The position numbers and the translations under genes were made by a program. A stretch of DNA of 64,000 bases from positions 1 through 64,000 of the forward strand of contig NZ_MDDR01000021.1 in NCBI RefSeq assembly GCF_001870435.1, read 5' to 3'. Origin of the DNA: Pseudomonas costantinii (lineage in GTDB: Bacteria > Pseudomonadota > Gammaproteobacteria > Pseudomonadales > Pseudomonadaceae). Every line of letters starts with the position of its first letter. Within the stretch, counting starts at the first letter, position 1. Below are positions 53,555 through 63,143 of the stretch, one piece after another. Under the pieces are notes generated by a model, which worked only from the letters and a program-made list of their open reading frames with translations, searched no databases and was not told the origin of the DNA.

Positions 53555-54507
53555 TGGTTTCTCAGCCTCGGATTAGACAGGATTGCGCACAGGTCGGCGA
53601 GCAGCACCAAGCCCAGGTAGGCCGCGCAGAACAACATGGTGCACGCTTGCACCAGCGCCATGTCGCGGTTAGTCACGGCATCGACCATCAAACTGGCAAT
53701 GCCGGGGTAGTTAAAGATGGTTTCAACGATCACCACCCCACCCAACAGGTACGACAGGCTCAGGGCAATGGCGTTGGCAATCGGCCCGATCGCATTGGGC
53801 AAGGCATGGCGCAGCACAATACGTATCGGGCTGACGCCTTTGAGGCGGGCCATTTCCACGTAGGGGCTGTCGAGTTGGTCGATCACCGCGGCGCGGGTCA
53901 TGCGCGCCATTTGCGCGACGATCACGCAACACAGCGTCATCACCGGCAAGGCATAGGTACGCATGAATTGCAGCGGTGAGGTGATGTCACTGGCGTAAGA
54001 CAGTGCCGAAAGCCAACCAAGGTTGACCGCAAAAATCAGCACCGCGAGGGTTGCCACCAGGAACTCCGGCACCGCGACCATCGCCAGGGTGACAAAGCTC
54101 AGGCAACTGTCGATGCGCCCGCCCCGGCCCATCGCCGAGCCGATGCCCAATACCAGCGCCACCGGCACCGAGACCAGCGCCGTGGCGCCCGCCAGCATCA
54201 GGGTGTTGGGCACGCGGCCCGCCATCAGCTCACCCACCGGCATGGCGTTGGACACCGATACCCCCATGTCGCCGGTCAGCAGGCTCATCAACCAGTGCAA
54301 GTACCGCAACACACCGGGCTGGTCCAACCCCAGCTTCAGGCGCAGTGCCGCCACCTGTTCAGGGGTTGCGAACTGGCCAAGGGATTGTTGAGCCGCGTCC
54401 CCCGGCAGGACAGCCGTGATCGCAAACACGACCATGGACACGATCAACAAGGTCACGACCCCGGCACCGAAGCGCCGGCCGATCAACCACAGTGTATTGC
54501 TATTCAT
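53551..54507 (-). CDS. Peptide/opine-type ABC permease, DppB-like
   Basis: This 318-residue permease with six membrane segments starts at ATG 54507 (MNSNTLWLIGRRFG). The longer frame to 54720 is a shadow inside the binding-protein gene. VAQMARMTRAAVIDQL is the cytoplasmic loop that contacts the ATPase. It lies 13 bases after the binding-protein gene. Confidence 0.88.
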   Translation of the reverse strand: MNSNTLWLIGRRFGAGVVTLLIVSMVVFAITAVLPGDAAQQSLGQFATPEQVAALRLKLGLDQPGVLRYLHWLMSLLTGDMGVSVSNAMPVGELMAGRVPNTLMLAGATALVSVPVALVLGIGSAMGRGGRIDSCLSFVTLAMVAVPEFLVATLAVLIFAVNLGWLSALSYASDITSPLQFMRTYALPVMTLCCVIVAQMARMTRAAVIDQLDSPYVEMARLKGVSPIRIVLRHALPNAIGPIANAIALSLSYLLGGVVIVETIFNYPGIASLMVDAVTNRDMALVQACTMLFCAAYLGLVLLADLCAILSNPRLRNQ

Positions 54508-54520
54508 CGTACCGCCCTCC

Positions 54521-56158
54521 TCACGCGTCCAACCACACCTGCTCGGCAAACATGTAGCCCATGAAACCGCCCAGCGGGTTGCTGTCGTAGCCTTTGACGC
54601 GCTGGTCGACACCATCGATGTTGCTGATGAATACCGGCACACCGATACCGCAGTGATCGTGCACCAGCGTCTGCATGTCGCCATACATCTTCGCGCGCTT
54701 GGCGTCATCGGTTTCGCCACGGGCCAGCATCAGCAGTTGGTCGAACTGATCGTTCTGCCAGCCGGACTCGTTCCACGGCGCCTTGGACTGGAAGAACTGC
54801 GAGAACATCACGTCGGCATTCGGCCGTGGGTTGATGTTGCCGAAGCTCAACGGGTGCTTCATCCAGTGGTTGGACCAATAGCCGTCGCTCGGCAGGCGGT
54901 TGACGTCGAGCTTGAGCCCGGCTTGTTTGGCCGATTGCTGCAGCAGCACAGCAATGTCTACCGAACCGGTGGCCGCAGGCGACGCCATGACGGGCATGGT
55001 GATGCTTTCCATGCCGGCTTTTTTCAGCAGGAACTTGGCTTTTTCCGGGTCGTAGACCGTCTGCGGCAAGTCGGTGTTGAAGTAGCGCGAACCCGGCGCA
55101 ATCGGGTGATCGTTGCCGACCACGGCAAACCCACGGAACACCGCAGATTTGACCTGCTCACGGTCGAGCAGCAGCTTCATGGCCTGGGTAAATTCCGGGC
55201 TTTTGCCAGGCAGTTGATCCTGGCGAATGATCAAGTCAGTGTAGTTGCCCGACGGTGCATCGACGACCCGGTGTTTGGCGCTGGCAGCAATACGCGTGGT
55301 GGAGCGCGGGTTGACCTCGTTGATCATGTGCACGTCGCCCGACAGCAGCGCGTTGACGCGCGATGGCTCGTCGGCGATCGCGATAAACTCGATCTCGTCG
55401 AGGTACGGCAGGCCCGGCTTCCAGTAGCTCTTGTTGCGCACGGCAATCGAACGTACACCCGGCTTGAACTCGCCCACAGTGAACGGTCCGGTGCCGATGC
55501 CTTTGCTGAAGTCGGTAGTGCCTTCTGGAACGATCAACAAGTGCGACACGGCGAGGATCGACGGCAACTCAGCGTTGGGCGCACTGAGGCGAATCTGCAC
55601 CTCGTTCGGCCCGCTGGCCTTGATCTCGGCGAACTGCTCCATCAACGGCATGACTTTGGAGCCGGTGAGCGGGTCCTTGTGACGGCTGAGGGAGAACACC
55701 ACGTCGGCGGCGGTGAGGCTCTTGCCGTTGTGGAAGGTCACATCCTTGCGCAGGGTGATGGTCCACAGGGTCGCGTCGGAATTGTCGATGCGTTCAGCCA
55801 GTTCCAGTTGCGGCACCAAGTGCTTATCGAAACGGGTCAGGCCGTTGTAGAACATGTAGTGGCGTACGTAGTCGGTGGACAGCGCGCCCTTGGCCGGGTC
55901 GAGGGTATCGGCGGTGGAGCTGGACATGCCGGCGACACGGATCTTGCCGCCTGGCTTGCCCTTGCCCGCCGTGCTTGCTTCATCGGCGAACAGCTTGCCG
56001 GCGGCGCCGAACAGGCTGCCCGCGCCGGCTGCGGCCACGCCGGCAACACCGAGCATTTGCAATGCGTTGCGGCGTGACATGCCACGATTGAGGCTTTCGA
56101 ACACCCGCAGGCTTTCCTGGCCGGAAATGAGCTCGGGTGTGTTTTTGTTGTCAGTCAT
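54521..56158 (-). CDS. Family-5 ABC substrate-binding protein, Tat-like signal
   Basis: This 545-residue periplasmic protein captures peptide-, opine- or nickel-like ligands. A twin-arginine-like signal (MSRRNALQMLGVAG) begins about 27 residues in, unusual for this family, which mostly uses Sec. The SBP_bac_5 body runs from about 80 to the end. The ATG at 56158 is preferred to the upstream frame. It feeds the DppBCDF-like transporter downstream in the operon. Confidence 0.85.
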   Translation of the reverse strand: MTDNKNTPELISGQESLRVFESLNRGMSRRNALQMLGVAGVAAAGAGSLFGAAGKLFADEASTAGKGKPGGKIRVAGMSSSTADTLDPAKGALSTDYVRHYMFYNGLTRFDKHLVPQLELAERIDNSDATLWTITLRKDVTFHNGKSLTAADVVFSLSRHKDPLTGSKVMPLMEQFAEIKASGPNEVQIRLSAPNAELPSILAVSHLLIVPEGTTDFSKGIGTGPFTVGEFKPGVRSIAVRNKSYWKPGLPYLDEIEFIAIADEPSRVNALLSGDVHMINEVNPRSTTRIAASAKHRVVDAPSGNYTDLIIRQDQLPGKSPEFTQAMKLLLDREQVKSAVFRGFAVVGNDHPIAPGSRYFNTDLPQTVYDPEKAKFLLKKAGMESITMPVMASPAATGSVDIAVLLQQSAKQAGLKLDVNRLPSDGYWSNHWMKHPLSFGNINPRPNADVMFSQFFQSKAPWNESGWQNDQFDQLLMLARGETDDAKRAKMYGDMQTLVHDHCGIGVPVFISNIDGVDQRVKGYDSNPLGGFMGYMFAEQVWLDA

Positions 56159-56252
56159 ATCAAGGCTACCTGTCGATAATCGGGAGAATCGAGTGCTACG
56201 GATGTCCGCAGCGTCCTGGAAACGCAAACGACGGTGACGCAACAACGGCAAC

Positions 56253-57527
56253 TCAGTGCAAATAATCCTGGAACCGGTAGTAGGCCCCCACGAACGGCAG
56301 GAACCAGGGCTTGCCGAAATGCCCGGGAATCGCCGGCCATTCCAGTTCGCGCCACGGATTGGCCGCAGGATTGCCGGCCATGACTTCGGCCATCACCTGG
56401 CCCATGTGCACCGACATCTGCACGCCATGACCGCTGTAGCCCATGGAGTGAAACACCCCGCCATGCTGTCCGGCGCGGGGCAGGCGGTCGGACGTCATGT
56501 CCACCAGGCCACCCCAGCAGTAGTCGATTTTCACGTCCGCCAACTGTGGGAACATGTTCAGCATCGCCGCTTGCAACACCTTGCCGCTCTTGGCGTCGGA
56601 GACGCTGTTGGACATTGCAAACCGCGCCCGCCCGCCAAACAGCAGGCGGTTGTCCGGGGTCAGGCGAAAGTAGTTGCCGATCATGCGGCTGGTCACATAG
56701 GCCCGGTGCTGGGGCAACAACTGGTCGATCAGCGCTTGAGGCAAGACTTCGGTGGCGATCACAAAACTGCCCACCGGTACGATCCTGCGGCGGTACCAGC
56801 CGAGGTCGCCATGCTGGCAGGCGCCGGTCGCCAACAATACTTGCCCGGCATGCAGCGAACCCTTGGCGGTGTTGACCTGATAACCGCCGGCCTGGGCCTT
56901 CCAGTCCTTGACTTGGATGTGCTCGTAAATCATCGCGCCGCGCCGCGCAGCCGCTTCGGCCAAACCCACGCCGAAGCGCCCGACATGCATCTGCACACCG
57001 TTGCGTTGCAGCAAGCCGCCGTGGAACTGCGCCGAGTTGACTTCGGCGTGGGTCTGCTCGGCGGTCAGCAACTCGACATCCGCATCCACTTCCTGGCGGA
57101 TCAACTCACACGTGCGGGCCAGGCCTTCGTAATGCATCGGCTTGGCCGCCAGCTTGAGCTTGCCGTTACGCACCAGGTCGCAGGTGATCCCTTCCTGCTC
57201 GACCAATGAGACCACCGTCTGCACCGCACTTTCATAGGCTTGGTAGTAGGCACGCGCCTTGTCGGCCCCGAGGCTCGCGTGCAACCCGGCATAATCCTGG
57301 GCCACCCCGGTATTGCACTGCCCACCGTTACGCCCCGAGGCTTCGCCGATCACGCGCCCAGCGTCCAGCACCACTACGCTTGCGCCCTTGAGCGCCAACG
57401 CCCGCGCCGCCGCCAGGCCGGTGAACCCACCGCCGACCACCGCGACATCGACCTGCTTGGGCAAGCCGCCCAACTGGGCACCGGTAAATGCCGGTGCGGT
57501 GTCGAGCCAATAGGATTCACTGCCCAT
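56253..57527 (-). CDS. FAD-dependent oxidoreductase, PuuB/DAO-like
   Basis: This 424-residue FAD oxidase begins with VAVVGGGFTGLAAARALALKG and an FAD-site GEASGRNGGQ. It ends with HSMGYSGHGVQ, a DAO-family C-terminal motif. PuuB-type enzymes oxidise gamma-glutamylputrescine, and related ones oxidise amino acids or polyamines. It stands between a HAD gene and the binding-protein gene in the opine-type operon and probably acts on an amine in the pathway. Confidence 0.82.
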   Translation of the reverse strand: MGSESYWLDTAPAFTGAQLGGLPKQVDVAVVGGGFTGLAAARALALKGASVVVLDAGRVIGEASGRNGGQCNTGVAQDYAGLHASLGADKARAYYQAYESAVQTVVSLVEQEGITCDLVRNGKLKLAAKPMHYEGLARTCELIRQEVDADVELLTAEQTHAEVNSAQFHGGLLQRNGVQMHVGRFGVGLAEAAARRGAMIYEHIQVKDWKAQAGGYQVNTAKGSLHAGQVLLATGACQHGDLGWYRRRIVPVGSFVIATEVLPQALIDQLLPQHRAYVTSRMIGNYFRLTPDNRLLFGGRARFAMSNSVSDAKSGKVLQAAMLNMFPQLADVKIDYCWGGLVDMTSDRLPRAGQHGGVFHSMGYSGHGVQMSVHMGQVMAEVMAGNPAANPWRELEWPAIPGHFGKPWFLPFVGAYYRFQDYLH

Positions 57528-57548
57528 GTATTACCCCTTGGTGTGCTG

Positions 57549-58217
57549 TTACAGACCGACCAACGCTGGCAACCCACCGATATCAGTGATCTGCTGGTAA
57601 CCGTAAAACGCATTGGCCGGCACTTCGTGGCCGCGGGCAACGAACGCTTTATTCTTGATCTTCATGTCATGGGCCGGCATCAGGTCATAACGGAAGCTTG
57701 AAGACACATGCAAGATGTCTTCCGGGCCGCAACCGAGGTTGTCGAGCATGAACTCAAACGCCGCCAGGCGCGGCTTGTAAGCCTGGGCCTGTTGAGCAGT
57801 GAAGACCTTGTGGAACGGCGCGCCGAGTTTGTCGACGTTGGACATGATCTGGCTGTCCATCGCATTGGAGAAAATCACCAGGGGGATCTTGTCGGCAATC
57901 TTCGACAGACCGGCCGGCACGTCCGCATGGGGACCCCAGGTTGGCACGGCGTCGTAGTACAACTGGCCTTCTTCGCGGTAGTCGATGCCCCAGCGCTTGC
58001 AGGTACGGGCCAGGGCAGTCTTGAGAATTTCGTCGTACGGGCGCCAGTCGCCCATAACCTGATCGAGACGGTAGGCCGAGAAGTCCTTGACGAACTGATC
58101 CATCTGCTCGGGTTTGATCCGATCGGCGAACAGCTCACGGGTCATGGTGCCCATATGGAAGTTGGTCAGCGTGCCGTAGCAGTCGAACGTGATGAATTTG
58201 GGACGAAGAAAGCTCAT
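57549..58217 (-). CDS. Haloacid dehalogenase type II family protein
   Basis: This 222-residue HAD-family hydrolase has motif I ITFDCYGTLTNF (Asp nucleophile), IFSNAMDSQ as motif II and an Asp/Gly-rich later motif (SSSFRYDLM). True haloacid dehalogenases remove halogen from 2-haloacids, but many family members are phosphatases. It is the first gene of the leftward operon. The frame upstream to 58349 is not supported. Confidence 0.78.
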   Translation of the reverse strand: MSFLRPKFITFDCYGTLTNFHMGTMTRELFADRIKPEQMDQFVKDFSAYRLDQVMGDWRPYDEILKTALARTCKRWGIDYREEGQLYYDAVPTWGPHADVPAGLSKIADKIPLVIFSNAMDSQIMSNVDKLGAPFHKVFTAQQAQAYKPRLAAFEFMLDNLGCGPEDILHVSSSFRYDLMPAHDMKIKNKAFVARGHEVPANAFYGYQQITDIGGLPALVGL

Positions 58218-58355
58218 TGAGTGCGGTCCTGAAGTCAGTTGAGTGTGGCAAGCGTTCGCTGCCCTGGCGGCGCGTCGGCCTCGTTGCAGCACAGGTTCAT
58301 TACACCACTGTGAAATCAGCATATGCCGTCTAAAACGACCTGCGCTCAATACAAA

Positions 58356-58370
58356 CCACCGTTTTGGTGG
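58356..58370. promoter_or_regulatory. Weak inverted repeat, possible operator
   Basis: CCACC and GGTGG are separated by 5 bases, about 140 bases upstream of the first operon gene. The arms are short, so this may be chance. Confidence 0.3.
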
Positions 58371-58634
58371 CTGGGCTCAGCAGAGTTTGCGGTGCGCGCC
58401 AAGCTTGGGCAGAGCCCGTATTTGTGCGCCTTTATGGGAATTTTTGGACGCAAAGGCTCAAGATTGGGTTGAGCTGCGACAGAAAGTGTTGTGAAAGCAG
58501 TTTTTTGTGCGGTGACGTGGGTAACGCAGTGACGGCCAACCCCGGCGACAGCGTATTCGTGGCCAAGGGCGCGCCTTGTGCGTGAAACAGCACGGCGTAT
58601 GTGCGCAAGGTTTACGCAGTGAAATAAAGTAGGG

Positions 58635-58657
58635 CCGGGCTGCACAATAGCGCCCGG
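58635..58657 (-). terminator. Hairpin just after the LysR gene
   Basis: CCGGGC pairs with GCCCGG around 11 bases, right at the LysR stop, followed on the minus strand by a T-containing run (CTACTTTATTT). It is a plausible terminator. Confidence 0.5.
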
Positions 58658-58658
58658 A

Positions 58659-59543
58659 TCATGCTTTCAACGCATCTTCCAGAAATGCCACCAGTGCCTG
58701 TACGCGCGGGCTGCGAAGTTTTCGCGACGGCACCAGCAAGTTGACCGGAGCACTGTCAAAGCTCCAATCCGCCAACACCCGCACCAGGTTGCCGCTGGCG
58801 ATCGCATCACTCACATCCCACTGCGAACGTAACACCAACCCCAGTCCTTGCTCAGCCCAACGCCGGGCAACGCTGCCATCGTTGCTCAACAATACGGGCT
58901 CGATGCGCAGCGTCTTGCGCCCCTGCCCTTTGCGCAGATGCCACAGCGTCACATCTTCATCATTTTCACGAATGCAAATGCAGCGATGCGCCGTGAGCTG
59001 GTCCGGCGATGACGGCACGCCGTGCTCTTGCAGGTAGGCAGGACTTGCGCATAACCAGCGCTCGTTCGGCGTGAGCTGCCTGGCCGTCCACAGGCTGTCA
59101 TTAAGGTGGCCGATGTGAATCACGGCGTCGCTGTCATGTCGGTCCGGCCAAGGCGTCTCACGCAAATCCAGGTGCAGGCAAAGTTTGGGGTGCAACCGTA
59201 CAAAACGCGCCAGCAGTGGCGCGAGTCGCTGTCGCCCATAACCGAACGGCGCCGCCAGTCGCAATGTACCCACCAGCCGTTCGTCCTTTTGCTTGAAGGA
59301 TTCCGGGAGCGCCTCCAACTGTTCCAGCAAGCGCGCACTTTCCCGCGAGAACCGCTCTCCATCCGCCGTCAGGCTAAGGCGCCGAGCGTCGCGATTGGCC
59401 AGGGTCAGCCCAAGCAGCGCCTCCAACTTACGCAAGCGCATAGAGAGCGCCGGCGGGGACACATTCAGGGTTCTGGCGGCGGCGCTCAAGGACTCAGAGC
59501 GTGCAAGCGTGACCGCAAGCCGCAGGTCTTCGATGGCGATCAT
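58659..59543 (-). CDS. LysR-family transcriptional regulator
   Basis: This 294-residue regulator has an N-terminal winged HTH (SLSAAARTLNVSPPALSMRLRKLE region) and a periplasmic-binding-like effector domain (about 90-290). It is transcribed divergently from the PLP-enzyme gene, with palindromes in the 95-base gap. It probably regulates the D-amino-acid-type operon to its right. Confidence 0.9.
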   Translation of the reverse strand: MIAIEDLRLAVTLARSESLSAAARTLNVSPPALSMRLRKLEALLGLTLANRDARRLSLTADGERFSRESARLLEQLEALPESFKQKDERLVGTLRLAAPFGYGRQRLAPLLARFVRLHPKLCLHLDLRETPWPDRHDSDAVIHIGHLNDSLWTARQLTPNERWLCASPAYLQEHGVPSSPDQLTAHRCICIRENDEDVTLWHLRKGQGRKTLRIEPVLLSNDGSVARRWAEQGLGLVLRSQWDVSDAIASGNLVRVLADWSFDSAPVNLLVPSRKLRSPRVQALVAFLEDALKA

Positions 59544-59551
59544 TCAATTTT

Positions 59552-59594
59552 ACTTAATGATTGATGAGATTCAATTGAATCACAACTTAATGAT
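59552..59594. promoter_or_regulatory. LysR operator region: palindrome with flanking direct repeats
   Basis: The perfect 14-bp palindrome GATTCAATTGAATC (59568-59581) lies between two copies of ACTTAATGAT (59552-59561 and 59585-59594) in the divergent gap. This is an unusually neat operator arrangement for the adjacent LysR protein. Confidence 0.65.
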
Positions 59595-59638
59595 GGCTGA
59601 GTAGAGTGCAGCCCGTACCCAGCCACTTGAGTTCCATC

Positions 59639-60775
59639 ATGTCAACGCCGATTGCCTCCCTCGACACGCCCGTTGCACTCGTCGACGTCCCGCGAATGCA
59701 GCGAAATATCCAGCGCATGCAACAGCGCATGAACAGCCTCGGCGTGCGTTTGCGCCCGCACATCAAAACCAGCAAGTGCCTGCCGGTGATAGAGGCACAG
59801 ATAGCCTCGGGCGCCAGCGGTGTGACGGTTTCCACACTGAAGGAGGCTGAGCACTGTTTCACGCAGGGCATCAGCGATGTGTTCTATGCCGTTGCAATCG
59901 CGCCGGGCAAGTTACCCCAGGCACTGGCACTGCGGCGCAAGGGCTGCAACCTGAGCCTGCTCACCGATAGCGTCGCGGGGGCCCAAGCTATCGTCGCGTT
60001 CGCACAGCAACACGACGAACGCTTCGACGTATGGATCGAAATCGATTGCGACGGCCACCGCTCTGGCCTCGCCACTGAAGACAACGCACTTATCGATGTC
60101 GCGCGCATCCTGAGCAAAGGCGGCATGTCCCTGCGAGGTGTGATGACCCACGCCGGTTCCAGCTACGAGTTGGACAGCCTTGAAGCCCTGCAAGCGCTGG
60201 CTGAACAAGAACGCGCGCTGTGCGTACGCGCCGCAGAACGAATCCGCGAAACCGGGTTGACGTGCCCTGAGGTCAGCATCGGGTCCACGCCCACGGCACT
60301 CTCGGCCCTGAATCTGGACGGCGTCACCGAAGTGCGCGCCGGCGTCTATGTATTTTTCGACTTGGTGATGCACAACATCGGCGTCTGTCAGGCAGACGAG
60401 TTGGCGCTGAGTGTGCTGACCACCGTCATCGGCCATCAGCAGGACAAAGGCTGGATCATCACGGACGCCGGCTGGATGGCCATGAGCCGGGATCGCGGCA
60501 CACAGCGTCAGCGCCAAGACTATGGCTATGGACAAGTGTGTACCGAAACCGGCGACTGGATCGAAGGCGCGCTGGTCACTGGAGCCAATCAGGAGCACGG
60601 CATCATCACCCTGGGAACCGCCCAGAGTGACGACATTGTCGCGCGCTTCCCCATCGGCAGTCGGCTGCGCATCCTGCCCAACCATGCATGCGCCACCGGC
60701 GCGCAGTTCCCGGACTATCAGGCCATGGATGCCGAAGGCGTCGTGCACACATGGAGCCGTCTTCATGGCTGGTAA
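59639..60775 (+). CDS. PLP-dependent D-threonine aldolase/D-serine dehydratase-like enzyme
   Basis: This 378-residue fold-III PLP enzyme of the DSD1/D-threonine aldolase family has an alanine-racemase-like N-terminal barrel. The PLP Lys is in RPHIKTSK, and the C-terminal HxC metal site is in PNHACATG. Such enzymes split D-threonine or D-3-hydroxyamino acids or dehydrate D-serine. ATG 59639 is used, giving a normal family length. The downstream FAD oxidase (broken) and acetyltransferase suggest D-amino-acid or hydroxyamino-acid catabolism. Confidence 0.82.
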   Translation: MSTPIASLDTPVALVDVPRMQRNIQRMQQRMNSLGVRLRPHIKTSKCLPVIEAQIASGASGVTVSTLKEAEHCFTQGISDVFYAVAIAPGKLPQALALRRKGCNLSLLTDSVAGAQAIVAFAQQHDERFDVWIEIDCDGHRSGLATEDNALIDVARILSKGGMSLRGVMTHAGSSYELDSLEALQALAEQERALCVRAAERIRETGLTCPEVSIGSTPTALSALNLDGVTEVRAGVYVFFDLVMHNIGVCQADELALSVLTTVIGHQQDKGWIITDAGWMAMSRDRGTQRQRQDYGYGQVCTETGDWIEGALVTGANQEHGIITLGTAQSDDIVARFPIGSRLRILPNHACATGAQFPDYQAMDAEGVVHTWSRLHGW

Positions 60776-60855
60776 TCAAAACTTGATCGAAATAGAAGCA
60801 GTGGCGCGTGGTGCAAAAGAGGAACGTCAGCAATGACAATATTCGAGGAGCCCTC

Positions 60856-62037
60856 ATGAACAGGCAAAAAAGCGATGTACTGATCATCGGCGGCGGCATC
60901 ATGGGTGCCTCGTCAGCGTTTTTTTTGAGTCGGCGCGGCTGTTCGGTCACGCTGCTGGAGCGCGACCAGATCGGTCAGTACGCCAGCGGCGTGAACTTTG
61001 GCAACGTACGCCGTCAGGGTCGCTACCTGGGCCAGCTCGAACTGGCCAATCGTTCCTAGGCATTGTGGAAACGCCTACCGGAGCTTATCGATGACGACCT
61101 GGAGTTCATCGCCAGCGGCCATATGCGCGTGTGTTATCGCGAGGATGAAATCGCTGAGCTGGAGGCCTACGCCGCTGCACCGGAGGCCGCGCAACTGGAC
61201 TTGAAGATCTATCGTGGCGCCGAGCTGCATCAACGTTTCGGCTTCCTGGGTCCGGATGTCAAGGGCGGCTCCTACGCCCCCCACGATGGTCACGCCAACC
61301 CGCGCCTGGCAGCGCCGGCGTTTGCCCGTGCCGCGCGTCGACTCGGTGCGCGAATCGAAGAGCGCACTGAAGTTGCCGATGTGCAAAAGGTTAACGGCCT
61401 CTTCCACGTCACCACTGCCGATGGGCAGTTGTTCGTTGCCGAGCAACTGTTGATTACAGCAGGCGCCTGGGCCGCGAGACTGTCGCAGTGTTTCGGTGAA
61501 CCGGTGCCACTGGAGCCCAACGGCCCGCAGATGTCGGTGACTGAACCCGTGCCCTACGCGTTGCCGACCGTGATTGGGGTGTTTACCAAAATCAAGGAAG
61601 AGGTGATCTACTTCCGACAAATCCCGCGCGGCAACATCATCATCGGCGGCGGCAACCGCTGCACCCCCGACATGCTCAACCGGCGGGCGTATTTCAAGCC
61701 GGAAAGTTTGCTCAACCAGATGCGACAAATGCAGCGACTGTTACCCGGAGCCGAAAAGCTGAACATTATCCGTGTGTGGAGCGGCATCGAGAGCTACACA
61801 CCGGACTCCTTGCCGGTGATGGGCCCGAGCGGCACCGTGGACGGGCTGTTTTATGCGTTCGGTTTTTGCGGCCACGGCTTCCAGTTAGGCCCCGGCGTGG
61901 GGGATGTGATGGCCGAACTGATCAGTACCGGCCATACAAGCACCTTGATCAGTCCATTTGATATACGGCGGTTTACTCAGCCATCGGTTGCGATGCCGTT
62001 GCAGACGAGCGTACTCAGCACAGGAAAACTGATATGA
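60856..62037 (+). pseudogene. FAD-dependent oxidase paralogue interrupted by an amber codon
   Basis: This frame encodes a 393-residue DAO-family oxidase very similar (about four residues in five by eye) to the HcnC-like protein at 48022-49176. The two halves are in the same frame but interrupted by TAG at 61060-61062, where the paralogue has TGG (Trp, in ANRSWALWKRL). One base change explains it. The rest is uninterrupted and ends normally, overlapping the acetyltransferase gene by 4 bases. It is probably inactivated recently; sequencing error or amber suppression are alternatives. Confidence 0.85.
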
Positions 62038-62879
62038 ACCACGCCTATATTTATCGCAGTGTAAGCGCGGCAGATATACCCGCAGCACATGCGCTTTCTG
62101 TGCACCTGAAGTGGCCTCATCGGGAGGAAGATTGGGCCATGGTCCAGCGCACGTCCGAAGGTTTCGTCGCAGAACTTGATGGTCAGTTAGTTGGCGTGGC
62201 GTTCGCCTGCCATCAGGGTGCCTATTCCTCCATAGGCCTGGTGATCGTGAGTGATCAACATCAGGGAAAAGGCATAGGACGCCGGCTGATGAACCTGTGC
62301 CTGGACGCTGCCGCACCGCGTACGCCGATCCTCAATGCAACCGAGTCAGGCGCACCGCTGTATGCCAGCATGGGCTTCATCGAGTTTGCGCGAATCCAGC
62401 AACATCAAGGCGTGCCACAGACGCCGGCGCCAATGCCCTTAATCAAACATTCAAACTGTCGAGTCTTGAGTCTGGCTGAGTACCCGAGGTTGATCGAGTT
62501 GGCCAATGCGGGCAGCGGCCTGGACCGTACCGAGGTACTCAACGATCTGCTGCCAACGGCCGAGCACGTGGTCGGCATTGAAGTGGACGGACAGCTGCAA
62601 GGCTGCGCCCTGCTCCGCCGATTTGGTCGTGGTCATATCATTGGTCCTGTGGTCGCACAAAACCAGGAACAGGCCCAGCAGTTGATCACACACCTGCTGA
62701 GATTGATTCCCGGCGCATTTGTACGATTCGATATTCTGACCGAATGTGGATTAGCCGGTTGGCTGGAAAGCCTCGGACTCCAGTGCGTTGACAGAGCGCC
62801 GCGGATGGTTTTGGGAGTGCCTCCACAATCAAGCGATGGCATCAGGCAGTTTGCTCTCGTGACTCAAGCTATCGGCTGA
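62034..62879 (+). CDS. GNAT-family N-acetyltransferase, two-domain
   Basis: This 281-residue protein has an N-terminal GNAT domain (about 5-125) with the acetyl-CoA motif VSDQHQGKGIGRRLM. A second, weaker GNAT-like half (about 140-275) has no clear CoA motif. It overlaps the broken oxidase gene by 4 bases, so it was designed for co-translation. It probably acetylates a small amine or amino acid in the same pathway. Confidence 0.82.
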   Translation: MNHAYIYRSVSAADIPAAHALSVHLKWPHREEDWAMVQRTSEGFVAELDGQLVGVAFACHQGAYSSIGLVIVSDQHQGKGIGRRLMNLCLDAAAPRTPILNATESGAPLYASMGFIEFARIQQHQGVPQTPAPMPLIKHSNCRVLSLAEYPRLIELANAGSGLDRTEVLNDLLPTAEHVVGIEVDGQLQGCALLRRFGRGHIIGPVVAQNQEQAQQLITHLLRLIPGAFVRFDILTECGLAGWLESLGLQCVDRAPRMVLGVPPQSSDGIRQFALVTQAIG

Positions 62880-63143
62880 AATCACGGCAGCCGGCAAGGG
62901 TTTTATCGGAGGCTGTACCAGCGTAAACGGCTCAATTGCATTGATGCACAGTAAGCCTGCCAGATTCAGCAGATTATCCCTTGCAGACCTGAATAACGGC
63001 ATATCTTGCCTAGGCCGTTTTGTTAGCTTAATTGAGACGACAGCGCCCTGAGGGTGTACCGGTCGCAACGCGCTGCTCTGAATCGCGCTCTCTGCGGCCC
63101 CTGCTTTTAGCCCCGCCTTCTATCGCTCCAAGGAGCTGGTTGA

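Larger units (their letters stand above)
58218..58658. promoter_or_regulatory. Intergenic region with the operon promoter
   Basis: No gene is supported. It must contain the leftward promoter of the 12-gene catabolic region. A CCACC/GGTGG inverted repeat (58356-58370) is a weak operator candidate, and a hairpin at 58635-58657 abuts the LysR stop. Confidence 0.5.

Noticed and set aside
54416..56077. 553-codon plus-strand frame opposite the binding-protein gene
   Set aside because: A codon-bias shadow with Val, His and Gly runs and no domain features; the minus strand encodes a recognisable protein.
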